NCBI GenBank assembly: GCA_031254445.1 | Contig: JAIRUL010000143.1 | Location: forward strand, 1-7,034 | Length of the DNA: 7,034 nt | Direction of reading: 5' to 3' | Source of the DNA: Chitinispirillales bacterium | Lineage (GTDB): Bacteria > Fibrobacterota > Chitinivibrionia > Chitinivibrionales > Chitinispirillaceae | Part shown: in pieces, positions 1-5,714 of the stretch | Position numbering within the stretch: the first letter of the stretch is position 1 | Layout of the letters: the number at the start of each line of letters is the position of its first letter | The notes under the pieces: generated by a model | What the model was told of the DNA's origin: nothing | The model's input: only the letters and a program-made list of their open reading frames with translations | Database searches by the model: none | Program-made: the position numbers and the translations under genes

Positions 1-75
1 CCGTCCCCAAAAGATTTTAAAGATTTTGAATTAAAAAAATTAAAAGATTAAAAAGGCCTTAAAGATTTTAAAGAC
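1..75. repeat. AT-rich intergenic repeat block at window edge
   Basis: The 14-mer AAAGATTTTAAAGA occurs at 10-23 and again at 61-74, separated by A-rich DNA and an 8-bp palindrome AAGGCCTT at 53-60. The reverse complement of positions 1-14 (TCTTTTGGGGACGG) matches 6836-6849 in 13 of 14 positions. The reverse complement of this block also contains TCAAAATCTTT, which recurs at 6952-6962. The block therefore looks like the inverted edge of the same repeat-rich spacer type seen at the other end of the window. It is cut by the window start, so its true extent is unknown. Confidence 0.6.
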
Positions 76-76
76 T

Positions 77-105
77 TTGCGCTGCCCAATAATTATATTT
101 AATAT
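77..105 (+). promoter_or_regulatory. Candidate promoter of the TPR/coiled-coil gene
   Basis: A -35-like TTGCGC (77-82) is followed, after a 17-bp spacer, by a -10-like TAATAT (100-105) that runs into TTAG. The matches to the canonical hexamers are partial (3/6 and 4/6). The ATATTTAG ending (102-109) also occurs in the candidate sigma-gene promoter at 5715-5747. A transcript from here would have a leader of about 70 nt. This is inference from pattern only. Confidence 0.4.
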
Positions 106-160
106 TTAGAAAAGGCGTGGGATTGCCGCCATACCGCCCCCAGCGCCTCCGTTCAACTAT

Positions 161-166
161 AAGGAG
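161..166 (+). promoter_or_regulatory. Shine-Dalgarno with long spacing to the ATG at 183
   Basis: AAGGAG is the only strong SD-like sequence upstream of the + strand gene. It lies 16 nt before the ATG at 183, longer than the usual 5-10 nt. No in-frame ATG, GTG or TTG lies between it and 183, and an in-frame GTG at 117 is upstream of it. The ATG at 183 is therefore the best start, but initiation may be weak or helped by leader folding. Confidence 0.6.
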
Positions 167-182
167 ACAGGACAGCCGTACC

Positions 183-1886
183 ATGAAATTCAACGAACAG
201 TTCGCAAACGCGCTCGCCCAGCTTCGCGAAGACCCCCAGAGTAAGCCCGCCGTCGGCGAAATCTGCTCATCCTTTTGGTCTTGGCTCGCCGAGGGCCTCG
301 GAGAGATTATCCTCGCCAACGGGGACACGAACCCGTTTATCGAGGAAAACATCAACCTGATAGACTTCGGCATCGAGGGTACGCTCATAGACGCCGCCGC
401 CGTGAGGGCCACCATCGCGGACTGCGACATCTCCGGCTGCCGCATCAAGGTGCGCACCGTCTCCGAGTGGCTGCGCGAAATCCTGCAAAAGGCGAGGGCG
501 GGGGACAAGGTGGAGAAGCTAGAGCACGAGTACAAGCTGCAGCAGCTCCAAACCAGCAAGATCCAGCACGAAATAAAGCACATACAGGGCGATCGCCGCG
601 CCTTAATAGAGAATATGCACTACCGCCCGACCGACCCCGCCAAGCAGCTTGCCGAGCTCGACGCCACCGAAAACATGCTCTTAGACAGCATCAGGAAGAA
701 AAAGGAGATCTCAAAGGGGGCCTTCCTCTCGGTCGAGGAGAAGCGCCTGCACGTCAAGCAGCAGGTCGAGCTCCAGAAAAAGCTCGAGGCGGCGAACAAG
801 TTTATAGCGGCGCTGCCCAACCAAGAGGGCTCCGCCGAGGCGAAGAAGATGACCAAGGCCATCCACGATGACCTCTTCGTAAAGCTGGTAGACAGCGAAA
901 CCGCGGAGAAGAAGCTCGCCGACGACCTTGGCGCCCTGCAAAAGAAGTCGGCGGAGATGCCGCTAAGCGAGATAGAGAACCGCATAACGGAAGACCTCGA
1001 ATACATAAGGGATCTGACGCGCCTCTCGGCGAAGCGCTTAAGCTTAGACCCGTTCCCCCTCATCCGCGAGGGCGACAAGGTCTTTTCGCTTGCCCTCCTC
1101 AACAAGAGCCTGAACCAGATAACCGAGTTCGACCCGCACATCTTCCACAACGACAGGGTGCCGCTCTTCGGGCGCCCATACGTGCTGCTCATCCCGGGGA
1201 CGGGCAACGCCATCTACGACTGGAAGAACAACTGCATCATCCTGCCCATGGTTCCGCCGGGCGGCAACTTCATGGGGTCGCTCGCCACGGGGATCATCGA
1301 GTACCGCTTAGACGTCGACGAAGAGAAGAAGCTGCTCACCTCCTACAACCAGCTGCCCGACCTGAAAGCCATCCGCTCCATCATCCAGCTCAAAACGAAG
1401 CTCATAAAGGAGTACATTATATGGATGACCTCCGAGGCCAACGGCTTCCGCATCCTCTCCAAAGAATCGAAAAACTGGTTCGAGCACGAAATCGGCCCGT
1501 CGAAGAACGACATTTTCACGCCGCTTGAGCTACAGAGCTACACGATGACCTCGATAGAGTTCAACAAGCTCTTCGACGACACGACCGCGCGCATAAAAGA
1601 GGCCGAGGAGGCCGGCACGGAGCCAAGCGCCGACGACCTCTGGACCGCGAGCCTGCTCCACTTCCAGATGGGCAAGCCCGAGCGCTCCCTCCCGCTCATA
1701 GAGAAGTACATGAAGCTGCGCCCCGACCACCTGATGGGCTGGTACAACCTCGGCTACATCTCCATGAAGCAGATGAACCGCACCCAAGCGAGGGACGCTT
1801 TCAACGCCTACTGCAAGATGGACACGCAGAGCTGGTGGTCTAAGGTCGTGAGGGATCACCTGAGGAACCTCGGCCCGGCGTCATAG
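183..1886 (+). CDS. Coiled-coil protein with C-terminal TPR repeats, function unknown
   Basis: This encodes 567 aa starting MKFNEQ; the start is chosen by the SD at 161-166. There is no signal peptide or membrane helix, so it is probably cytoplasmic. Residues 1-100 form a mixed globular N-terminus. Residues about 100-285 are rich in Lys, Glu, Gln and Leu and read as a long, interrupted coiled coil (for example around 110-145 and 185-205). Residues 290-415 form a second globular region with a Gly/Pro-rich core (LLIPGTGNAIYDWKN, then LPMVPPGGNFMGSL, 335-366). Residues about 486-550 contain two TPR-like units (LLHFQMGKPERSLPLIEKYMKLRPDH, then WYNLGYISMKQMNRTQARDAFNAY), which suggests protein-protein contacts. 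I see no HEXXH, Walker A or other catalytic motif and do not recognise the family. It stands alone on its strand, and its last 47 bp overlap the end of the opposing radical SAM gene. Confidence 0.9.
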   Translation: MKFNEQFANALAQLREDPQSKPAVGEICSSFWSWLAEGLGEIILANGDTNPFIEENINLIDFGIEGTLIDAAAVRATIADCDISGCRIKVRTVSEWLREILQKARAGDKVEKLEHEYKLQQLQTSKIQHEIKHIQGDRRALIENMHYRPTDPAKQLAELDATENMLLDSIRKKKEISKGAFLSVEEKRLHVKQQVELQKKLEAANKFIAALPNQEGSAEAKKMTKAIHDDLFVKLVDSETAEKKLADDLGALQKKSAEMPLSEIENRITEDLEYIRDLTRLSAKRLSLDPFPLIREGDKVFSLALLNKSLNQITEFDPHIFHNDRVPLFGRPYVLLIPGTGNAIYDWKNNCIILPMVPPGGNFMGSLATGIIEYRLDVDEEKKLLTSYNQLPDLKAIRSIIQLKTKLIKEYIIWMTSEANGFRILSKESKNWFEHEIGPSKNDIFTPLELQSYTMTSIEFNKLFDDTTARIKEAEEAGTEPSADDLWTASLLHFQMGKPERSLPLIEKYMKLRPDHLMGWYNLGYISMKQMNRTQARDAFNAYCKMDTQSWWSKVVRDHLRNLGPAS

Positions 1887-2844
1887 CGAACCGGGCGCGG
1901 CGCCCTAATATTGGCCGCAGCGCGTCTACTGCCGACGATGCCGATGTGTACGAATCTATCGCGTAGTATTGGTACCACCCGCAGTTCCTATCGCACCGCT
2001 TCATCGCGCCCCGCATCCGAGCGGCCTCTTTCGACGCTAGCCACGTTGACAAACCGGTTACCCGCAAGTCCGGGCCTTTTTGGGCAAGGATGTGGCAGGG
2101 GTAGTATAGGCGGCCGTCGGGGGCTATTATTACCGAGGCGCTTGAACATTTGCCTTTGCGGTAGGCGTCGAAGAAACCTAAGGGCGTGTGGATCGCGCCC
2201 GGATAACGCTTGCGCAGGGCGCGCACCTTACGCTCTAAGCGATCCATGTCGGGGAAGCAGTTTTTCGCGTTGTCCATAACCGCGGCCGGGATGATCACGA
2301 TGTTCGCGCCGCTCTCGTAGCAAATCCGCACTTTGTCTTCTAACGCGCCTATTGTGTCGGGGGTGACGACGGTTTGAACCGAGAGCCCAAGCGGCAGGCT
2401 CGATAGCTCGGGGATGGAGTCGAAGAGCTCTAAATTGCCGTGCCCCTCGTCGATTGACACGTGCAAGAAATCTATGTATCGGGAATATCTATCGATAGGA
2501 TATGATAATATGTTTTTGACGCTTGTGGTGAATAGTAGGTAGAATTTGCATTGGCGAGCGTAAATAAGCAGCTCCTCAATATCTTTCCGCAAAAGCGGCT
2601 CGCCGCCTTCGAAGCTTGTCATAAGCACGGGCGACCGGGAGAGGTTGCGCAAGATGGCCTTAACGTCGGCGGTCGGCAAATCCGGGCAAGCGTCTTTTTT
2701 GACGTTGCAGAACGGGCAGCCGAAGTGGCACTTGGAGGTTAGTTTGAAAGAGGCGTAAAATGGGTATATAGAATTGCCGCTTAGGAAGTTGCGGCATAGC
2801 CCGGTTATTGTTGACAGATAGGCGGACGGGGGTATGATGCGCAT
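1840..2844 (-). CDS. Radical SAM protein with SPASM/twitch-like C-terminal cysteines
   Basis: This encodes 334 aa. The CX3CX2C cluster motif is at C39, C43 and C46 (KCHFGCPFC), and binds the [4Fe-4S] cluster that cleaves S-adenosylmethionine in this superfamily. GGEP at 80-83 is the SAM-binding motif. After the partial barrel, four more Cys (C233, C250, C284, C288) are spaced like a twitch/SPASM auxiliary-cluster domain (GKC...PDGRLYYPCH...RCDRNCGW). The enzyme is therefore probably anaerobic, acting on a peptide, protein or small molecule; the substrate cannot be read from the sequence. Its ATG is 4 nt after the TGA of the solute-binding protein gene, implying one transcript. The start is supported by AGGGGGG about 10 nt upstream. 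The low-complexity tail (GRGSSGDPSRP) is encoded inside the 3' end of the opposing gene. Codons for residues about 95-130 are more AT-rich than the rest. Confidence 0.93.
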   Translation of the reverse strand: MRIIPPSAYLSTITGLCRNFLSGNSIYPFYASFKLTSKCHFGCPFCNVKKDACPDLPTADVKAILRNLSRSPVLMTSFEGGEPLLRKDIEELLIYARQCKFYLLFTTSVKNILSYPIDRYSRYIDFLHVSIDEGHGNLELFDSIPELSSLPLGLSVQTVVTPDTIGALEDKVRICYESGANIVIIPAAVMDNAKNCFPDMDRLERKVRALRKRYPGAIHTPLGFFDAYRKGKCSSASVIIAPDGRLYYPCHILAQKGPDLRVTGLSTWLASKEAARMRGAMKRCDRNCGWYQYYAIDSYTSASSAVDALRPILGRRARFAMTPGRGSSGDPSRP

Positions 2845-2848
2845 GAAA

Positions 2849-4357
2849 TCAACGCCCCCCTATTTTCCACATGCCGCTAACCCTATCCCCGTAAAGCCGA
2901 ACATCGTCCCGCAGCAACATATAATTATTGACAGAGAACAACGGGATTTCTCTATACTCGCCAAGCCTGACCCGCGAGTCCGCTTCGTCGTTGAACCATA
3001 TCGACGCGAAGTGCAGTTGCTCGGTCAGGTTTTCCAGCACGGCCTCGGGCGCCCAGCCTATCGCGCAGTCGTACTTTCCGCTTACCAGCGCTTTCTCGTA
3101 GGGCTCCGCGCCGCTGCCGCCGAAGTCCGCCGCTATGCCCGCCTCCCCAAAGTCGGCGCGCAGCTTTTCGGCTATTATTGCCGATATCGGGTCGTCGCTG
3201 CGGTAAAAGATTTTTAGCGGCTTCGGCGGCTGCGGGGGGGGCGTTTTGACTTTCGGCACGTCGATCGCCGCGCTGTGCGCGGTTACGCTGAAGATCTCCT
3301 CGCCTTCGGCTTTGACGTGGTTTTTGAGTAGGTCTAAGCCGCTTGCCTTGCTGTGAACGAATTTGCGGATCTGCTCATCGGCGGATTTGCACGCTATGAA
3401 GTACCTGTCGGAGGGGAGCCTCGTCAGGGACGCTTTGCCCTCAAGCTCCGTCCTCGCGGTTTCTAAGTCCGCGGCTGAGTATACCGCCATAGCCGAGTAC
3501 TTGCCCTGCGCGAACGACGCCAGCGCGTTGGGGTCGCCGCCGAGGCGCACGGTGCACTCCGATAGGTACGCGGTGTCGGAGACGCCGTTTGCGTTGGGCA
3601 GAAGCCTCGTCTCCCCGTCTTTAGCGCCGGCCGTAAAATACGCGCCGAGCATAAAAGGCCCGCCGATTAAAACGGGCGTGCGCATACGATGGAACGCCAG
3701 CGGGTCGGGTTTGGCTAAACGGATGCGTATAGTCTGCTCGTCCGCCGCGGTGAAGCCGTTCACAAGCGGCTCCTTGCCGTTTACGTAGCCCTCCGCGCCC
3801 TGCACGTTGCGGAAGAGGGCGAGGCCCTGCGCAGGGCGGCTCTTCAGGAGGCGCGACCACAGCTCTACGAAATCGAGCGCCGTAACCTTGCGGCCGTCGG
3901 CGCGCTTTATCGCCTTGGCCAGCGTGAACTCAAGCCGCCTATGCGTCGAGTCGGTGACGTTGAAGACTTTGCGCTCTTCGCCGCCCTCGTAGCCAAACGG
4001 GTTTAGGCGGATCATCTCGGCGACCGCGTCGTCCAAAAACCCGCGCTGGAGGTAAATTCGCGCCTTGCCGCCGACGGCGGGCGCGGCCTCGGCCGCCTGC
4101 CTCGCCAGCGAGTCCTCAAGGTTCTCCTCGTCAAACTCTGCGCGGCGCAGGCTGTCTGCGAAGCGCATCTCCTCGTCTATGATCGCGTCGTCGGGGAAAG
4201 CGCCGGCGATGTCAACCCCGTCTTGGGGCGGCAGCGTTACCTCCGCCTTCCTGTCGGGTATGGCCTTGGCGGAGCGCGCCTGGCGCGGCGTGCACGAGGC
4301 GACCAGCATCACGCTGGCGGCGGATACGGCGGCGGCCTTAAGCAGCGCGCTTATCAT
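2849..4357 (-). CDS. Divergent family-5 extracellular solute-binding lipoprotein (OppA/DppA-like)
   Basis: This encodes 502 aa. The start at 4357 is set by the ATGA overlap with the upstream gene and the AGGAAG at 4366-4371. It gives a clean lipoprotein signal (MISALLKAAAVSAASVMLVA then SC, lipidated C22); an in-frame start at 4396 would spoil this signal. Residues 23-97 form an acidic, low-complexity tether. Residues about 100-220 resemble the first lobe of SBP_bac_5 proteins (KVTALDFVELWSRLL, FRNVQGAEGYVNGKEPL, DEQTIRIRLAKPDP). A Pro-rich linker (TPPPQPPKP, 372-380) precedes a C-terminal part with the family pattern GIAADFGG...YEKALVSGKYDCAIGW and a closing REIPLF. It is shorter than typical OppA, and the usual N-terminal beta-rich part is reduced or replaced. 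No permease or ATPase gene is in the window, so transport is not assured; it may be a sensor or a binding protein that serves a distant transporter. Confidence 0.88.
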   Translation of the reverse strand: MISALLKAAAVSAASVMLVASCTPRQARSAKAIPDRKAEVTLPPQDGVDIAGAFPDDAIIDEEMRFADSLRRAEFDEENLEDSLARQAAEAAPAVGGKARIYLQRGFLDDAVAEMIRLNPFGYEGGEERKVFNVTDSTHRRLEFTLAKAIKRADGRKVTALDFVELWSRLLKSRPAQGLALFRNVQGAEGYVNGKEPLVNGFTAADEQTIRIRLAKPDPLAFHRMRTPVLIGGPFMLGAYFTAGAKDGETRLLPNANGVSDTAYLSECTVRLGGDPNALASFAQGKYSAMAVYSAADLETARTELEGKASLTRLPSDRYFIACKSADEQIRKFVHSKASGLDLLKNHVKAEGEEIFSVTAHSAAIDVPKVKTPPPQPPKPLKIFYRSDDPISAIIAEKLRADFGEAGIAADFGGSGAEPYEKALVSGKYDCAIGWAPEAVLENLTEQLHFASIWFNDEADSRVRLGEYREIPLFSVNNYMLLRDDVRLYGDRVSGMWKIGGR

Positions 4358-4623
4358 TCCGCGCTCTTCCTGCACAGCTCCTGAGCGCCCTCGCACTGCT
4401 GGATGTACGCGTTGAGAATCGCCTTAGCGTCCCTCTTCTCTTCGGCGCTCATGCGCTCGTATTGGCTTTGAAAAGCCTGCGCCTCCTTGCAGACCTCTTT
4501 CATGTGCCGGCACTTCTCGGTATCGGGGACGTTGCTAAAGTCCACCGTGGTAGCCTTGGGCGCGCAGGCCCCCGCCGCAAGCGCGCAAACCGCCGCCGCA
4601 ACAGCAATCCCAACTCTTTTCAT
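4354..4623 (-). CDS. Small Cys-rich lipoprotein with paired CX6C motifs
   Basis: This encodes 89 aa. MKRVGIAVAAAVCALAAGAC is a classic lipoprotein signal peptide, with C20 as the lipidated residue, so the mature protein of about 70 aa should be membrane-anchored outside the cytoplasm. The mature part is predicted to be two charged helices (about 35-58 and 60-88). It has four Cys: C38 and C45 in CRHMKEVC, and C77 and C84 in CEGAQELC. C38/C84 and C45/C77 are both centred on residue 61, as expected for an antiparallel helical hairpin stapled by two disulfides. AGGGG lies 8-9 nt upstream of the ATG. Its TGA overlaps the ATG of the solute-binding protein gene (ATGA, 4357-4354), so the two are translationally coupled. 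I do not recognise the family. Confidence 0.85.
   Translation of the reverse strand: MKRVGIAVAAAVCALAAGACAPKATTVDFSNVPDTEKCRHMKEVCKEAQAFQSQYERMSAEEKRDAKAILNAYIQQCEGAQELCRKSAE
4366..4371 (-). promoter_or_regulatory. Shine-Dalgarno deciding the solute-binding protein start
   Basis: On the minus strand AGGAAG lies within the 3' end of the lipoprotein gene, 8 nt before the ATG at 4357-4355. Together with the ATGA stop/start overlap it fixes the start of the solute-binding protein and argues for re-initiation by terminating ribosomes. Confidence 0.7.
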
Positions 4624-4668
4624 CCGCGTTGCCCCTAGAAATAGGTAGTCCTAAAAATAACAAATAAC

Positions 4669-4702
4669 GCACGATGCGCCGCCTCCCTGCGGTGTACCGT
4701 GC
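4669..4702 (-). promoter_or_regulatory. Strong stem-loop at predicted 5' end of the lipoprotein-operon mRNA
   Basis: As minus-strand RNA the arms are GCACGGTACACCGC and GCGGCGCATCGTGC with the loop AGGGAG. They form 12 pairs out of 14, one of them G-U, with two A·C mismatches. A -10-like TATATT at 4712-4707 would place the transcription start at about 4700, so the stem-loop would cap the mRNA about 45 nt upstream of the start codon. The loop is itself SD-like (AGGGAG) but too far from any start to act as one. It is followed by GTTATTTGTTATTTTTAGG, so a transcript arriving from the sigma gene might instead end here. Whether it stabilises, attenuates or terminates cannot be decided from sequence. 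Confidence 0.5.
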
Positions 4703-4706
4703 TACT

Positions 4707-4712
4707 AATATA
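4707..4712 (-). promoter_or_regulatory. Candidate -10 element of the lipoprotein operon
   Basis: The minus strand reads TTTATTATATTAGTAGCACG. TATATT followed by AGTAGC closely resembles the sequence before the sigma gene (TATATTTAGTAGC). No convincing -35 hexamer is found 16-18 bp upstream. The support is therefore the shared -10 environment and its position in the spacer. Confidence 0.35.
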
Positions 4713-4723
4713 ATAAACGCTGG

Positions 4724-4734
4724 GCATATTATGC
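4724..4734. promoter_or_regulatory. 11-bp palindrome GCATATTATGC upstream of the -10
   Basis: A 5+1+5 perfect inverted repeat begins 12 bp upstream of the candidate -10 of the lipoprotein operon, overlapping where a -35 or operator would sit. It could be a binding site for a dimeric regulator, but a short AT-rich palindrome can also arise by chance. Confidence 0.3.
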
Positions 4735-4773
4735 TACTTTAATTCCAAAATCCTAAACGCTCGATACAACAAT

Positions 4774-4831
4774 GGCCAATGGCGGAACGGCTTCGCCGAT
4801 ATTGCATTGCGGCTTTCATCGACCATTGACC
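4774..4831 (-). terminator. Branched 3' stem-loop just after the sigma gene
   Basis: Starting one base after the TAG, the minus strand has GGTCAATGG (4831-4823) pairing with CCATTGGCC (4782-4774), 9 bp with one G-U. The stem encloses a small perfect hairpin CGGC-GAA-GCCG (4798-4788). The G-U favours the minus-strand RNA. No long U-tract follows (ATTGTTGTATCG), so it is not a textbook intrinsic terminator; it may be a weak terminator or a 3' mRNA-protecting structure. Confidence 0.4.
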
Positions 4832-4832
4832 C

Positions 4833-5708
4833 CTATCCTTTAACCGCCGCTTTCGCCCTCCGCCTACGCGGCGTCGGCTGCACGCCCTGGGCGCACTTTA
4901 GCCTGTAGAGCGCTTTCGACTTTATCTGGCGCACGCGCTCCCGCGTGATTTTGAACTTCCGGCCTATCTCGTCGAGCGTGTAGGCGTTGTCTTGGTCTAT
5001 GCCGAAGTAGAGCTTGATAATCTCCCGCTCGCGCTCGGTAAGCGCGTCGAGCATCTGCCTAATCTCCTCGTGCATCGACATCGACTGGATGTTCTCGTCG
5101 GGGCCGCTGCTCTCTTGCGTGTTGACTATCAGGTCGATTAGCGTCGATCCGCTGTTGTCCTTTATGGGCGCGTCAAGCGAGACGTGGCTGTTGGAGATGG
5201 AAATCGTCTCCTGCACGGCCGCCTCCGTCATCGAAAGCTCGCGGGCTATCTCGGAAGTATCGGGCGGGCGGTTGAAGCGCTGCTCGAGCTCGACCTGCGT
5301 CTTGCTGATCTTGTGGATCGCGCCGGCGCGGTTCAGCGGCAGACGCATGATTCGCGACTGCTCGGCCAACGCCTGCAAAATGGCCTGCCTAACCCACCAA
5401 ACGGCGTAGGATATAAAGCGGAAATTTTTCTTCTCGTCAAAGCGCTTGGCCGCCTTGACAAGCCCCATGTTGCCTTCATTTATAAGGTCGCAAAGAGACA
5501 AGCCCTGATTCTGGTAATTGCGCGCCACGCTCACCACAAAGCGCAGGTTGGCCTTAACAAGCGTGTCAAGCGAAGGCCGGTCGCCCTCCTTGATAAGCGC
5601 GGCCAGCTCAGCCTCGCGCTCCGAGGTCAAAGGCTGCAACTTCCCTATCTCCTTGAGAGAGAGCGCCAGGCTTCCCTCTTCGACGATTGGTATATTCGAT
5701 TTGTTCAT
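4833..5708 (-). CDS. rpoD: RNA polymerase sigma-70 family factor, RpoD/SigA type without region 1.1
   Basis: This encodes 291 aa. It directs core RNA polymerase to promoters. Region 1.2 spans about 14-45 (SLKEIGKLQPLTSEREAELAALIKEGD). Region 2 spans about 50-120, with NLRFVVSVARNYQNQGLSL, DLINEGNMGLVKAAKRFD and the aromatic DNA-melting segment FRFISYAVWWVRQAI. Region 3 spans about 121-200. Region 4 spans about 215-272, with the helix-turn-helix LDEIGRKFKITRERVRQIKSKALYRL that reads -35 DNA. Region 1.1 is absent, and ILQALAEQSRIMRLPLN after the WW motif resembles Bacteroidetes-type primary sigma factors of similar length. The C-terminus has an unusual basic tail (PRRRRAKAAVKG). The ATG is fixed because an in-frame TAG lies two codons upstream. 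No SD is visible, and the best promoter is almost adjacent. Primary rather than alternative sigma is inferred from the high conservation. Confidence 0.95.
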   Translation of the reverse strand: MNKSNIPIVEEGSLALSLKEIGKLQPLTSEREAELAALIKEGDRPSLDTLVKANLRFVVSVARNYQNQGLSLCDLINEGNMGLVKAAKRFDEKKNFRFISYAVWWVRQAILQALAEQSRIMRLPLNRAGAIHKISKTQVELEQRFNRPPDTSEIARELSMTEAAVQETISISNSHVSLDAPIKDNSGSTLIDLIVNTQESSGPDENIQSMSMHEEIRQMLDALTEREREIIKLYFGIDQDNAYTLDEIGRKFKITRERVRQIKSKALYRLKCAQGVQPTPRRRRAKAAVKG

Positions 5709-5714
5709 AAGCTA

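Noticed and set aside
117..182. GTG start at 117 for the + strand gene
   Set aside because: It lies upstream of the only SD (161-166) and would add an Arg/Pro-rich 22-residue extension; the ATG at 183 is better.
68..583. Antisense 171-aa open frame, and similar long frames at 620-1213 (-) and 5184-5726 (+)
   Set aside because: They lie opposite well-supported genes, have low-complexity composition, and lack start signals or recognisable domains; GC-rich shadow frames.
1893..1905. GGGCG-CGG-CGCCC hairpin just after the + strand stop codon as a terminator
   Set aside because: The stem is only 5 bp, it is not followed by a T-run, and it lies inside the radical SAM coding sequence.
2489..2498. 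CTATCGATAG palindrome in an AT-rich patch
   Set aside because: It lies within the radical SAM coding region in a normal codon context; a 10-bp palindrome is not enough to claim a site.
4358..4396. ATG at 4396 as the start of the solute-binding protein
   Set aside because: It would place 13 charged residues before the lipoprotein signal and overlap the upstream gene by 43 bp; the ATGA overlap at 4357 with AGGAAG upstream fits better.
4354..4623. Small lipoprotein as a RiPP precursor for the radical SAM enzyme
   Set aside because: It has an ordinary lipoprotein signal and a helical mature part rather than a leader/core layout, and no RRE or peptidase-transporter is nearby. Kept only as a remote alternative.
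4624..4832. tRNA or other known RNA gene in the spacer
   Set aside because: No cloverleaf, T-loop GTTC motif or CCA-like end fits the hairpins; only simple stem-loops are seen.
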